From Diatrype stigma (Eukaryota; Ascomycota; Sordariomycetes; Xylariales; Diatrypaceae): 64,000 nt of DNA. The notes beneath the pieces are model-generated. The model searched no databases and was not told the DNA's origin. It saw only the letters and a program-made list of their open reading frames with translations. Within the stretch, counting starts at the first letter, position 1, and each line of letters opens with the position of its first letter. The translations under genes and the position numbers were made by a program. Below are positions 47,387 through 58,214 of this stretch, piece after piece. The DNA lies in assembly GCA_022225965.2 (NCBI GenBank), contig JAKJXP020000046.1, positions 1-64,000 on the forward strand, written 5' to 3'.

Positions 47387-48983
47387 ATGTCGCAAACCGT
47401 TATTCGTTCCGTTGGCTCCGCGTAAGACCCCCTACCCCCGCTTTCTCTGGATAGAATCTCAATGGGCGAACAGGGCCAAGTACAATACGAGTCGGCACAG
47501 TCTCGGTCTGTACCGCTGCGTAATCAACACTGCCCAGTATAGTATCTCACCTCCGATTGAGCAGCTGGGTGAGCTCAAGAGCATCGTTGAAATTGCCCTT
47601 GCTACGGTGGTGATGCAGCATGGAATCCTCCGTGTTGGCATAGCGAACGAAGATAGCCAAGACCCGGTGTTCACCTATCTGAAGTCAATCGATCTTCACG
47701 AGATGATCGAATGGAAGAGGCTACCCGGTGATGATCCAGACACTTACACGCAAGGCCTAATTCGTTCGACTGAAGCGCAACATGACAGGCTCTGGGAGGG
47801 TCTCCAGAGAAAACCTGGATGGAAGTTGATTGTGCACCAGAATAACCAACACAGCAACACCGAGCACGTGAAACTCGATATCTCTTTCGCTTTCCACCAC
47901 GCATACGCGGACGGGCAGAGTGCTTTCATCTTCCACCGTGACCTGCTTCGAGCTTTGAACTCGGCTGATTCTGCTCCTGGAGAACTACAGGACCACGTCC
48001 TGCATCTCAAGGAACCGCCAACGCTGCCAGCCGGCTCAGAAGTCATTGTGCCTTTTACCATCTCGTGGTCCTACCTTCTGAAACTCATTTGGTCGGATAT
48101 AGTCTGGATGAATCTCGTTCCGTCGTGGTTGAAAGCGAAACCAAACCCGGCCACCATTCCGTGGACGGGTAACCCGATAAACCCGGAACCACATAAAGCT
48201 AACCTCCGACTTATATTCGTTCCCCAGGAGGTACTCGCCTCTCTCCTAGCTGCCTGCCGTAAGCACCGCGTCACACTTACGCCGCTCCTCCAAGTGCTCG
48301 TCCTAGCTTCTGTGGCATCCCGCATGCCAAGCGACGTCGCACCAGCGTTCGACCTCTCGACAGCGATATCACTGCGACGCTTCACCAAGCCCGACATGTT
48401 TGACCGCGAGAACGCGCTGCATTGTCTAGTCACAGGCCACCGATACCTTGCAGACGCTTCCGCGGTTGCCGCATTCCGAGCCTCATTCCTGACTACAGAC
48501 CAGACGGAGGCCGCCGCAGAGCCGCTGCTATGGAGCACGGCAGCGAAGATAGGGGCAAGTCTCCACGCCAGGGTGAGCACGCTTCCCGGAGACGACGTCG
48601 CGGGCCTCACCGGGATGGTCTCTGACTGGAGCGAGCGTTGGGTCAGCCAGTTCGGCAAGAAGCGAGACGCGACCTGGGAGTGCAGCAATGCGGGGAGCAT
48701 CAAGGCTTGCGATGCGAGGGGATCTGGGGGAGGAGAACAGGCCTGCTGGAAGATCGAGAGGAGTATATTCTCCCAGGGGGCGACGCCGGTCGGCCCCGCC
48801 TTTGGATTGAACGTGGCGGGCGTCGAGGGCCAAGGGCTCTGGATGACTGTCAGCTGGCAGGAGACCACTGTTGAGACGTCGTTGATGGAGGGGCTTGTGC
48901 AAGACCTCCAGAAGTGGACAGATGCTTTTGCCAGCACTGGGAGGTTTGGCATGTTTGGTGGCGGTGATGGGAAGGGCCGGTAA
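47387..48983 (+). CDS. Alcohol acetyltransferase-like (AATase, BAHD/CoA-dependent fold)
   Basis: Exons 47387-47421 and 47474-48983 give 514 residues. The first exon (MSQTVIRSVGS) is joined by a 52-nt intron to AKYNTSRHSLGLYRCVINTAQY; this start restores the family's typical RH-LG-YRCV opening. Alcohol acetyltransferases esterify alcohols with acetyl-CoA. The active-site motif HxxxDG is present as HAYADG in SFAFHHAYADGQS. Other matching blocks are VEIALATVVMQHGILRVGI, LTPLLQVLVLASVA and DLSTAISLRRF. The C-terminal WECSNAGSIKACDA block fits fungal members that replace the second DFGWG motif. The gene may make volatile or detoxified esters; the acceptor is unknown. Codon use is ordinary. Confidence 0.85.
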
Positions 48984-49375
48984 TAACTAATCACTAATAC
49001 ATAATTTGACTGTAGAGTTGGTGAAAGGCGGGGGTTAATAATCAGTTAATCGGCAATTCAAACGAGTGTGATAACACCAAGATCCCCAACCTGAGCGTGT
49101 CCAGTATAGTAGGGTCACATCACTGTGAAACCTGAGGAATGGTTGGGATTGATCTCTATGATGACGAGAGCTTAGAAGTGAATGGCAAGCTCTGTAAGTC
49201 GTAACCTCAACCCACAACCCACTCTCCATCATCTCAATCACCTCAGGGCAACCCGCCTCGTTATCATAATCTAGGAAAGAATCCCACCTCGGCAATCTTC
49301 CTGAACAAAGTCTTTGACTCCTTGCTTTCAAGATGAACAGCAGTTCAGAGAAGCTATTGCCTCATAACGGCTTCT
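48984..49375. other. Convergent 3' region
   Basis: This lies between the acetyltransferase and the FAD monooxygenase stops. No gene. Confidence 0.4.
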
Positions 49376-50859
49376 TCAGGGGGCGGCCCTCTTGGTAGCA
49401 TAGTCGACTATGCCATTGTAGTCGGCGTTCTGAAAGAGCCTAGTGAACCTCTCCTCCGCGCTGAGGCCGAAGCTAGACTCCCTGGTGTTCTTGACTACCT
49501 GATCGACGCGTGGTCGCCTAAGCTCATCGATCCGGCGGAGAATCGCAGGAACCCGATCTGCGCTTACGCCAGGCTGCACGAGTAGGCGGAACGCTTCCCC
49601 GTCCTCAATCGACATGTTAGCGCCCTGCCCTTGCATTGGCGTCATTGCATCTACATCTTCAAGTCAGCTTGCTCACATCGAATGACCTCGATGCAGGAGG
49701 CTATTCGGCCCCTAATGTAGTTAGGAGGCGATGGGGGTGCACATACGAGCTGCGTCGCCGATGAGAATGGCACGACCACGGCACCACGTCGGCAGGGGAT
49801 CCAGGTCTTGAAGCTCCCACATCTTTATTTCGTTGACCACCCTGTTGAGAAACCGTGAGTAATTGCACCATCATCCGCACGCTCCCTCTCTCCTTATCCA
49901 TCGCTAGGTAAGTAGGTACACACCTAAAGAGCTTCGTGACATTTTTGTCAAAGTCGTGATAGACTCCGAGCATCTCCTCGACGTCACCGTTCGCGTCCCA
50001 TGACTCCGTCGTGTCCTTATTCTCCTCGCGCGTCTGGAAGATGCACGACATGTTCATGGACTCGAGGTTGCGGGTCGGGTAGAGCAGGATGAAGCGGTCC
50101 GTCCCGTCCTTGCCCGCCGCAAACATGTGGTAGTGCTCAGTCCACCAGTTGGGGAGCTGACCCAGGGCGGCCCGCGCCTGCTCCGCTAACAGGGAGGACC
50201 GGAAGCAGGTGAGGCCGGCCTTCTTCGGCTTGTGCTCTGCGCTGCGCAGAACCAGCTCCCGCAATCGCGAGTGGATGCCGTCCGCAACTATTCAGCTCAT
50301 GTGAGTACGTCAAAGTCACCATCACTAAGTAATGAGGTTATCCCAGCACCGGGATAGACTCACCAATCACCACGTCCGCTTCCACGGTCGAGCCATCTTC
50401 CAACGTAACAACCCCTTTCTCTGCATCGAGGCCCGTAACGGGCGTCTCGAAGACGACCCTAGCCGGATGGCCCCGGATGCCCAGCTCATCCGAGGGCGCG
50501 GTCGCGAGCCTCAGCAGCTCGTTCCTGACGTCGGCCCGCAGGTGCGTGAGCGCCGGCACGCCGAAGGTCTCCTCGTGCCTCGGGTCGATCTCCTGGACGA
50601 GGCGCCCGGCCTTGTCGTAGGTGCGGTAGCCCCTCGACTTGACCGAGCCGGCGCGGGCCCGGTCGAAGCCGACGGAGTCCAGGATCCGGATGGCGTTCGG
50701 GGTCGTGCTGAGCCCCTGGCCGCCCGTCGCGCGGGCCGCCCCGCTGCGCTCGTAGACCGTCACGTCGTGCTGCTCGCGGAGGATGCGGGCGGCGGTCAGG
50801 CCGGCCAGGCCGGATCCCACGATGGTGACCCGCAGCTTTCCTCCTTGGTCGGCGGTCAT
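49376..50859 (-). CDS. FAD-dependent aromatic monooxygenase (salicylate-hydroxylase type)
   Basis: Exons (minus strand) are 50859-50364, 50287-49924, 49841-49747 and 49650-49376, giving 409 residues. Group A flavin monooxygenases hydroxylate aromatic or other small rings using NAD(P)H and oxygen. All three fold motifs are present: GxGxxG near the N-terminus (VTIVGSGLAGLTAARIL), the DG motif (VVIGVADGIHSRLR, across intron 1), and the GD motif (RAILIGDAAHAMTPMQGQG, across intron 3). The substrate region has EHYHMFAAG and LLYPTRNLESMN. The C-terminus is short with no thioredoxin-like domain, as for salicylate hydroxylase or secondary-metabolite monooxygenases. The substrate cannot be told. Confidence 0.92.
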
Positions 50860-51862
50860 GTTCAGAGGCTCTGAGAATCAGCTGGAGATCTATGGGGAAA
50901 TGAGTTTTCGGTTAAGACACAGTTTCTCAATGCAGCAAGGTACGGGGATCTGGATCTGGGTCTGTGTGGTTTTTACTTTCATTCTTGCTACGACTATCCA
51001 CATTAGATATTTCCTTCGACATGGGCGGCCTTTATATACAGATTGTATAGTGAAAACACTTTGGCATCATCAATCGGATGTAAACTGATAAGACCCAAAG
51101 CCGAGTTGAGTCGACAACGAAGTCATTCGCATCCGACCACATCGGAGAAGGTTGGCTGGTCTCTTTTGACCTGCGTTACACCAAAATCGATACGAGCGCA
51201 AGACCGAGCTGCTACGATGCAGAGCTGATTGTCTGCGATGCATCCATCCCAATAACCAAGCGGAGGCCGAGCTTGAACAAAGGGCTAAGGCATTGAAAGC
51301 GAATGACTACTTCATACAAGGCTGCTATGTTTCCAAGATAGGAAAATGTAAGAGGAACTCCGAGTTGAATGCCCCATGAAAATCAGTTATCCCTTGTCCG
51401 CCCTTGTGTTGGTTCGTACGAAGGAGGTCAGTGGGATCCATATGTCCGATACTTCCGGAGGTGTGTAGGCGTGTGATCGGATTTCCGAGATTGCCGTAAT
51501 CATTCATACCTTAGGTGCCTAGGTAGGGACCTACGTACGAAATACAAGGTTCAGCCTGTTCAGGCATCTAAAATAAAGTTGGTACCTACATATGTACATA
51601 CTTCAAGGTTCCATCGTACCTAGGTATTAACTGAAGCTGAAGGTTCCTTATGCCGGTGCGAGATACTTGTTGTTCAGTGCAAGATCGGAGATCCCATCGG
51701 AGCTCTCATCGGAACTCGCATCACACAGCTCCGAGTTCTCGGAGTTGAGATGCCGAATCGAGGCAAAAAGAAACAAGATCAATAATGCCTTGCTATGTAG
51801 GTAACGTAGCGACCTACATACAAAACAGCAAAGCAGGACTGAATGACCTGCAAAAAGAAAGT
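50860..51862. other. Upstream region of the monooxygenase
   Basis: No gene. The 51500-51630 stretch is rich in short palindromic runs built from cctaggta/ggtacc that recur elsewhere in the window. Confidence 0.4.
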
Positions 51863-51951
51863 TCCCTCGGGCCGGAATCGAACCGGCGACATTTCGGTTA
51901 CAATAATGATCAATTACAGCCGAACGCGATAACCAACTACACCACCAAGGG
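51863..51951 (-). tRNA. tRNA-Tyr (GTA) with 15-nt intron
   Basis: The mature tRNA folds as a cloverleaf of 74 nt. The acceptor stem is CCCTTGG (51951-51945) paired with CCGAGGG (51870-51864), with discriminator A at 51863. The D arm contains TAGTTGG, the anticodon stem is TTCGG/CCGAA, and the T arm is GCCGG-TTCGATT-CCGGC. The loop CTGTAA then A gives anticodon GTA at 51917-51915. The intron, 51913-51899, sits one base 3' of the anticodon, the standard place. A C1-G72 first pair and the presence of an intron are both hallmarks of eukaryotic tRNA-Tyr. Confidence 0.93.
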
Positions 51952-52546
51952 GGTTGGAACTTTTAAGCTTGAGTCGAGGTGGGCCTTGACTCGAGGGGTT
52001 GTTGGAGAGAAAAGTTTTTATTGAGTCCTATAAATGCCGCTATCAATTGGGTCATGGGTATAGCTAGCCCTAGCTTGATTGGTGGCTGCATAGTCTGTAT
52101 TAGGCTCTGTACCTAGGTATTATAGGGTAGTGGTAGCTATAGTGGGGTCCCTATTTTAGCATCTTACTTCGTAGCTTCCAGGTTACCTACAATGTGAAAG
52201 AAGGAAGACCAAGTCAAGTCAAGTCACCCACCACCTTCTTCAGCTTATCCATTGCAATAGCACATTCAACTGGGCATGTCAATGTTGTTTTATGATATTT
52301 GTATTCATCAATTGAGTATATTCTACTCAACCATGATATTGGCGCGCGGGAAACAGCAAAACAAAACATATCCCGGAAAAGGGCATCTAACCCTCTCGCC
52401 TTACCTGACCAAGCCCCACACATAATATCCTCACTTACCCTTACCTATCTCTCACTCGCTGACCTCTAGGTACTCACCACCTCTAGGCACTTACCTTGCT
52501 CACGACCTCAAGTCTTTTTCAGACCTCGAGATGCAGCTATCGCCAC
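51952..52546. other. Intergenic region
   Basis: No gene. A gtcaa pentamer run occurs at 52211-52226. Confidence 0.4.
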
Positions 52547-53659
52547 CTAGATTTGTCTGGCCTGGAAGCCAGACGAGATCTTCTGCCGGGCCGCTGCCCA
52601 GTCTCCGGTGGTGGTGGTGGTGGTGGTGGTGCTGCTGCCGCTGCCGCTGCTCTTGTCATCAGCAGCCTTGACAGCAGCAACCCTGTCAGCAGCAGCCGCC
52701 ACCTTGTCAGCAGCAGCCGCCACCTTGTCAGCAGCAGCCGCCACCTTGTCCGCCACCTTGTCCGCCGTCACCTTGTCCGCAGTGGCCTTGGTAGCCTCCT
52801 TCTCAGCAGCAGCCCTGATAGCCTCCTTCTCAGCAGCAACCCTGATAGCCTCCTTCTCAGCAGCAGCCCTGATAGCCTCCTTCTCAGCAGCAGCCCTGAT
52901 AGCCTCCTTCTCAGCAGCAGCCCTGATAGCCTCCTCAGCAGCAGCCTTCTCAGCAGCAGCCCTGATAGCCTCCTTCTCAGCAGCAGCCCTGATAGCCTCC
53001 TCAGCAGCAGCCTTCTCAGCAGCAGCCCTGATAGCCTCCTTCTCAGCAGCAACCCTGATAGCCTCCTTCTCAGCAGCAGCCCTGATAGCCTCCTCAGCAA
53101 CAGCCTTCTCAGCAGCAGCCCTGATAGCCTCCTTCTCAGCAGCAACCCTGATAGCCTCCTTCTCAGCAGCAGCCCTGATAGCCTCCTTCTCAGCAGCAGC
53201 CTTCGCAGCAGCAGCCCTGATAGCCTCAAAAACGGCCTGCTCAACAGCGTCCTGATCAGTAGCCTCCTTCTCAGCAGCAGCCCTGATGGCCTCACAAGCC
53301 TTGTCGAGAATGTCACAAAGATGAACGTCCTCCCTGTGTTTGATAGTGGGGCCATTGGGTGGGTCGGCAGTACCTGTTCCTACGGAGCTGGTGTTGGCCG
53401 TCCCCCAGTGAGCGACGCCCTGGAACAGGTAACATCCCGCCATTATAGCCAAGCAGGCCAGCACCAAGGTGATGGACCCAGGGACCTGGGCGTGTCCTGC
53501 CCGGCCTCGCGCTGAGCGGCTATAGAGGCGGTAGCCTCGGCGTGTGTGGATAATGCAATCGGGGCATGTTCCGCAGTAGATGGGGCAGTTGAAAGCTGCC
53601 GCCAATGCTCGGATCAATGAGGGAGAACGGGCTCCCACGCAGGCCTGATTTGACGCCAT
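52547..53659 (-). CDS. Membrane protein with a 9-residue helical repeat array
   Basis: This is a single-exon frame of 370 residues. The ATG at 53659 (MASNQACVGARS) is the first in frame; the open frame extends further upstream without ATG. Near the N-terminus is a compact cysteine group (NCPIYCGTCPDC, about residues 25-36), followed by a basic stretch. One TM helix lies at about 64-85 (GSITLVLACLAIMAGCYLF). Then comes an Ala/Glu/Lys/Arg region at about 140-290 made of about 14 copies of the nonapeptide EAIRAAAEK, with three EKAAAE-type insertions. After that are AADKVAAA repeats and a Thr run. The repeat should form a long charged single alpha-helix or coiled coil. Function is unknown. Low complexity makes homology search unsafe, but the unique N-terminal half and long open frame support a real gene. 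Confidence 0.6.
   Translation of the reverse strand: MASNQACVGARSPSLIRALAAAFNCPIYCGTCPDCIIHTRRGYRLYSRSARGRAGHAQVPGSITLVLACLAIMAGCYLFQGVAHWGTANTSSVGTGTADPPNGPTIKHREDVHLCDILDKACEAIRAAAEKEATDQDAVEQAVFEAIRAAAAKAAAEKEAIRAAAEKEAIRVAAEKEAIRAAAEKAVAEEAIRAAAEKEAIRVAAEKEAIRAAAEKAAAEEAIRAAAEKEAIRAAAEKAAAEEAIRAAAEKEAIRAAAEKEAIRAAAEKEAIRVAAEKEAIRAAAEKEATKATADKVTADKVADKVAAAADKVAAAADKVAAAADRVAAVKAADDKSSGSGSSTTTTTTTTGDWAAARQKISSGFQARQI
52796..53228. repeat. 27-bp minisatellite coding for EAIRAAAEK
   Basis: About 14 near-identical copies of a 27-bp unit (plus-strand core ctgatagcctccttctcag) are interrupted by three 12-bp insertions in the same frame. Because the unit is 27 bp, it keeps the same reading frame on each copy and leaves long open frames on both strands. 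Confidence 0.9.
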
Positions 53660-54548
53660 TATTTCGAAGGTAGGTTTGATAGCGATTAGCGTGTGAGTGT
53701 TGTTATCCGTTGTGGTCTGAGCCGGTGAGTGTGTGTGTGTGTGTGTTTGTGTGTGATGGTCTGGGGAAAGAAGGATTGAGGTATCAGTGATCGAGTGTGT
53801 ATTTATATTATTATCCCGAACGGATGAAGAGCTATTTGTTTCGGAACAATTGCCTTTCTCTCTTTCAGGTTCAACCTGTTTGATAACGCTGCGTCTGGAC
53901 AAACATGAAAGGCTTCTTTGGCATGGGTGGCTGTGCGTGAACAATAGGTTTGTTCATCCTATTTACACCTGACAAGTCCAAATAGGTGCATTGTACACCA
54001 CCTGCATTGTGAAGTCCATGTGTTCAAAGACCTATACGGTGCACAAAGGAATGCGGGCCCTGAAATGCTGATCAGTCAAAACATCATGTCCCGCAAGGAA
54101 ATGCATACGACCTGATAGTCTCCCATGGACTATGATTGGTTCAAGTCATGAACAGAGCCAGAGGAAACTATTCACATGCCTCCCGAAGGACCAATCCTTT
54201 CATGGATCATACAAAATCAACATGGCGGCACTGCCGTTCGTATGTACTAGAGCGTGAAATATAGTGGATTCCGGTTATTTCGGAGTTGGCTCTACCCCCT
54301 ATATACTCCCTGTTAGGTCCAACACTATCTGCTCTTGATCTCTCAGTTGAGTCTTTTTCCGGATATCATAGAAACAGAATTACGAAAAGGTCAATAGTTG
54401 CCTAGCATACATAGAATATGAACACTAGTTATGTTTACGAGATGCTTGGGGCAAAGACTCTTTCTCAATAGTCTTTTGTTTCTTCATACCTACAAGAGAG
54501 TCAAGTAGACCCGACGCCTAGGTCATACCTTAGTCTCAACGGCCTGGT
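53660..54548. other. Intergenic region
   Basis: This is the upstream region of the repeat-protein gene, with a (gt)n run at 53727-53752. No gene. Confidence 0.4.
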
Positions 54549-56238
54549 TCATTCCGAATCCATCGCCCTAGAGGCATCCAAAGCCTGTCTCAGCCGCCCA
54601 CCATCCCTCGGGACGCAGAAGACGCGGTAGGGCTTCGGGGCCATGATGAGGTCTCTCGGGTTCTTCATGTCCGTCCGCGGATCGCAGGGCAGGGCACCCG
54701 ACGCCGGCTCGAGGCGAAAGGTGCGGAGCATCCGCATGAATATGACGTACAGCTCGCGCGTCGCGAGGATGTGCGCCGTGCACATCCGGTAGCCCAGCCC
54801 GAACGTGAAGACGGTGGCGTCGGGGTTCTCGATCCAGCGCTCGGGTCGGAACTCTTCCGGGTCGGTCCAGATCTCGGGGTCTGAAAAGAAACGAAAGTCT
54901 GTGGTTAGCTCTGCCGACCAGGAATCCCTTCTGAGGAGATTGGGCAGGCGGTTAGTTCACTGCCCAAAGTAGGTACTTACCGTAGTTGCAGGCCCACGCG
55001 TTCAGATACGCAGTGGTACCCGCCGGGATCAGCTTCCCCTCGTACTCCATGTCCCTGATAGACTTCCTAGGCAGCGCAAGCGGTATGACGGTGAAGTAGC
55101 GCAGCGCCTCCTTGGCCAGCGCCGCCACGTACGGACACTTCAGGTCGTCCGCCGCGTCGCAGAGCTGCTGGTCGCTCTCGCCCCCGGGCCCGGTCCCTGG
55201 GGGGCCCTGGAACTCGCGGATGGCGTCGAAAGCCCGGTCCTGGATCTCGGGGTGGCGCGCCAGATATCCGATCGTCCAGTGGACGGTGTTGGAGACTGTC
55301 TCGAAGCCGCCGCCCAGGACAGACAGGCTGATGGATTTGAGCTCGACCTCGTTGAGCTTCGCCTCGGCGTCGCGGTGCACGTTGGCCTGGATGCAGGGCT
55401 GGTCGACGCCCCGCCGGACTTTCTCGGCGAGGTCCGCGTCCAGCTTGCCCAGGTACGCGTCGCGGCGGCGGCGCATCTCCCGGGCCTGGCTCGAGGTTCG
55501 GCTGAACGGGTTCAGCCGCAGCAGCGGGATGTGGTCCTGCAGGTTCCCGACCGTCGACCGGAACCGGTTGAGCTCCTCCTCGACGTGGATGATCTCCTGG
55601 AACAGAGGGTCCTCGTGCGAGGGCATGCGCACGCCCCAGTTGATGGTCATGACGAGCGAGAGGCTGAGCCGCTGGATCAGGGGCAGCGGGTCGATGGCGA
55701 TGGTGCCGCCCTTGCCGTAGTGGAGGAGGTCCTCGAGGAACGTGCGCGATTCCCGGTCAAGGTACGGTATGTAGGTCTGGATCGCCGGGCGGTTGAGGGC
55801 CGAGGCCGCGCCCTTCTTTTTCCTCTTCAGCGAGTCGTCATACGGGGACGTGCCGATCGTGAATCCGGCCGAGCTGGAGGCGATCCTCCCAAATGTGTAT
55901 GTTATTGGCCGTGAGCTGAAAGTCTGCGAGTTGGAAATGAAGAACTTCTTGGCTGCCGCAGCGCTGTTGATGATGATGATGGGCGTGTTAGCCAGCTGGA
56001 CCTGGTAAACATCGCCGAGGGATTTTGCCCAGTGCTGGTATTTCTGAGCGGAATGGTCAAGCACTTGGAACAAGTTTCCGACGACCGGAAAGCCCTTCGG
56101 ACTGTTTAACCCTGCTATTCTTTTCCGACTGCGGACGACTTCGTTCACACATAGGTAAAGTACCAGCGCCCCGGTGATCCCGGCAACCACATACAAGCCA
56201 TATGTGTTGACAAGGGGGGGTAGTAATGGTAAACGCAT
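54549..56238 (-). CDS. Cytochrome P450, phenylacetate-hydroxylase-like (CYP504 type)
   Basis: Exons (minus strand) are 56238-54981 and 54880-54549, giving 529 residues. There is an N-terminal membrane anchor (VNTYGLYVVAGITGALVLYLC), then KGFPVVGNLFQVL. P450 motifs follow: I-helix GGGFETVSNTVHW, ExxR as KEALRYF, PERW as EEFRPERW, and the heme loop FGLGYRMC with the ligand Cys at about 453. The ALRYFTVIPLALPRKSI...IPAGTTAYLNAWACNY block closely fits fungal phenylacetate 2-hydroxylases and relatives, which hydroxylate phenylacetate on the way to homogentisate. Exact substrate is inference. The heme loop reads GYRMCTAH where the family usually has SRMC(A/V)G, a small departure. Confidence 0.9.
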
Positions 56239-56800
56239 GTTTTCTATAACAGCTTTTTCCTTGAGGTTGTAAAAAAAGCTCCTCAGAAAGACAAGAGGAC
56301 AACGTTTTCTTTGTCCATTGCCGTTCTCCCGGGAATAAGCTGGGCTGAGTGCCTAGTTCCCCGCGTGACTCCAACCCCACTGGAACCATGTACACGCATG
56401 CATCGCGTATCTGTACTGTCACGAAATGTTGGAAATTGGAGAGATGTTGCATCTGTGTAGGATTTCTCATGCCGAACCCCACTTTGACAACACAAGGAGA
56501 TTACCGATCGACAGGGTTCGATGCACACACAGCTTCGTAGTGAATAGAGGCAGTCATCAAAAGGTGGTTGGGAGGTTGTGGTCACAATCAGTAGTGAAGG
56601 TTCCAACAGTTGTATGACAGAGGTATTCATTCGTGAACCTAGAATAGGGACCAATCATCAAAACTAGGTCGATACAGAGATTCGTCGGTTGGGATCTTGA
56701 CTGGGGGACCAGATAATTGATCGCAAGAACTCTTATGTAAGCACTCGTGATACATAATGAACCCACTTACTATATACAAGCTACTCCAAGTCTTTGTGAG
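56239..56800. other. Intergenic region between P450 and SET genes
   Basis: No gene; both flanking genes run on the minus strand. Confidence 0.4.
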
Positions 56801-58214
56801 TCAGTTTCGGGATTTGAGGCGGAACCGCCAATACGGACTTCCCTCTGGGTCGTCGATAAGCCTCTCCATGTTCTTGACAAAGGGTCGATCCGGGCCTTTG
56901 AACACCAGACCGTGGTCAACACATCGTCTCGCATGCTCCACGGCCCGAGTTGTGTTACCAATCCCTATCCACTCGAGCGCTGCACGATAATAAGCTTCGT
57001 GAAGACGGCCGTAGATGCCCTCCTCCCTGTAGAGCTGGACCAGCCGTTCTGCTTTCTCCGGCGTCGCTCTGGAATGCTTGGAGTAGTCATCTAGTTCCTT
57101 CCAGAGCTGGAGGATCTCCTCAATATGGCTGTCTGATTCTGCTACTTGGTGTGGATCAGCTGTGCAGCGCGCGCATGTGCATGTGAAGCCCCAATCCTTC
57201 TGCAAGTGCTGTCTCCTATTGGAACTTAATTGAATAGGACTGAATTCGGCATCTGTCAGCGCTGTGTCCCTAACATGACTCCAACTTGAATAGTCGCCCG
57301 GGGACCTCCTTACTCATAATATGATATCGTAAGCTCTTCTCCGGGCATGATGTCACGAACGGCAATGACCTTGTGGGCGAATGTGTTGTGATCAAAGTAG
57401 TAAGCGCAGTTGGGGCGGCAATCATGGTTGAGTCGTGACACTAGCGGCGATATATCATTAGTTTCTTCTCCTTTAAAGCTGTCAGCTCGCCAATGGTACA
57501 GGAATTATACAGACCCTCAGTGAATATTGAATGGAAATCGGACACCCCATCGTGAGCACCCGTTCGAAAAGAGTTCGTCTTGAAGACCTTGTAGATGCCT
57601 TCCTCATAAGACCTAGCAGCATCATGGGTAGAGAGGTCTAGATACTGACTTCTATGTGTGGCAGGAAGACTCTCGACTCCGTTCCTCAGGAGGTCAGCTA
57701 AATGATCTTGATCTATGCCGTGTACTGCATTGGCGTTGACCACCACCGCAGGGGTTCTGGACATCACAAGTTGTTCTTCTCGGATCTTTTGAGTTGCTAT
57801 CAAGCCAAGACCCTTGCCTGGAATTGAGGCTACTTCGTAGGGCCTTCGGGGGTTGGGATGGTCTTGGCTGTCTTGAGTAGCTGCTACTTCTCTAAAGACT
57901 GGCCGAGATGCAATCTTGGCTACGCTATCGAGCGTGGTAATAATGGATATACCATCACCTCCATTGAATGAAGGGTTGCTAAAGGCGCAAAAATCATTGC
58001 CTTTGTAGTGATGGCATGCGCCAACCTGTCTGAAGGGACTAGAGTCGATTTCCCCACCAGGTAGGTTATAGTCCTTCTGGAGCGCATACTGCTGGTTTAT
58101 GCAAATATCAGTGTGTGGTAGTGTGCACGCCTGTAAATTCGGGGGTTGAAATTTTGCTGAGCCGGCAGAAATAAAGTGCGGCAGGGATAATGAAATGGCT
58201 ATGAATAACAGCAT
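56801..58214 (-). CDS. SET-domain protein with signal-peptide-like N-terminus
   Basis: Exons (minus strand) are 58214-57515, 57440-57314 and 57269-56801, giving 431 residues. SET domains transfer methyl groups from S-adenosylmethionine to lysine. Seen: YEVASIPGKGLGLIATQKI (SAM-binding start), the insert region, RLNHDCRPNCAYYF (the NHxCxPN motif), GEELTISYYE (catalytic Tyr region), and the post-SET CTCARC. A TPR-like helical C-terminus (EYYRAALEWI type) follows, as in SMYD/SET5-like proteins. The N-terminus, MLLFIAISLSLPHFISAGSA, looks like a signal peptide, followed by a Cys-containing stretch (CTLPHTDIC, GACHHYKGNDFCAF) of about 100 residues not seen in nuclear SET proteins. The donor of intron 1 (GTCTGT) is weak. 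Whether the product is secreted or the true start is elsewhere cannot be settled here. Confidence 0.8.

Noticed and set aside
52796..53228. Possible CRISPR array
   Set aside because: Units are contiguous with no unique spacers, lie inside a reading frame, and the genome is eukaryotic.
52496..53515. Plus-strand frames through the repeat array
   Set aside because: The 27-bp period keeps all frames open; these give only Leu/Ser or Ala/Ser runs with no unique coding part.
43378..57000. Secondary-metabolite biosynthetic cluster
   Set aside because: No polyketide synthase, peptide synthetase, terpene cyclase, DMATS or pathway regulator is present in the window, so the term is not justified.
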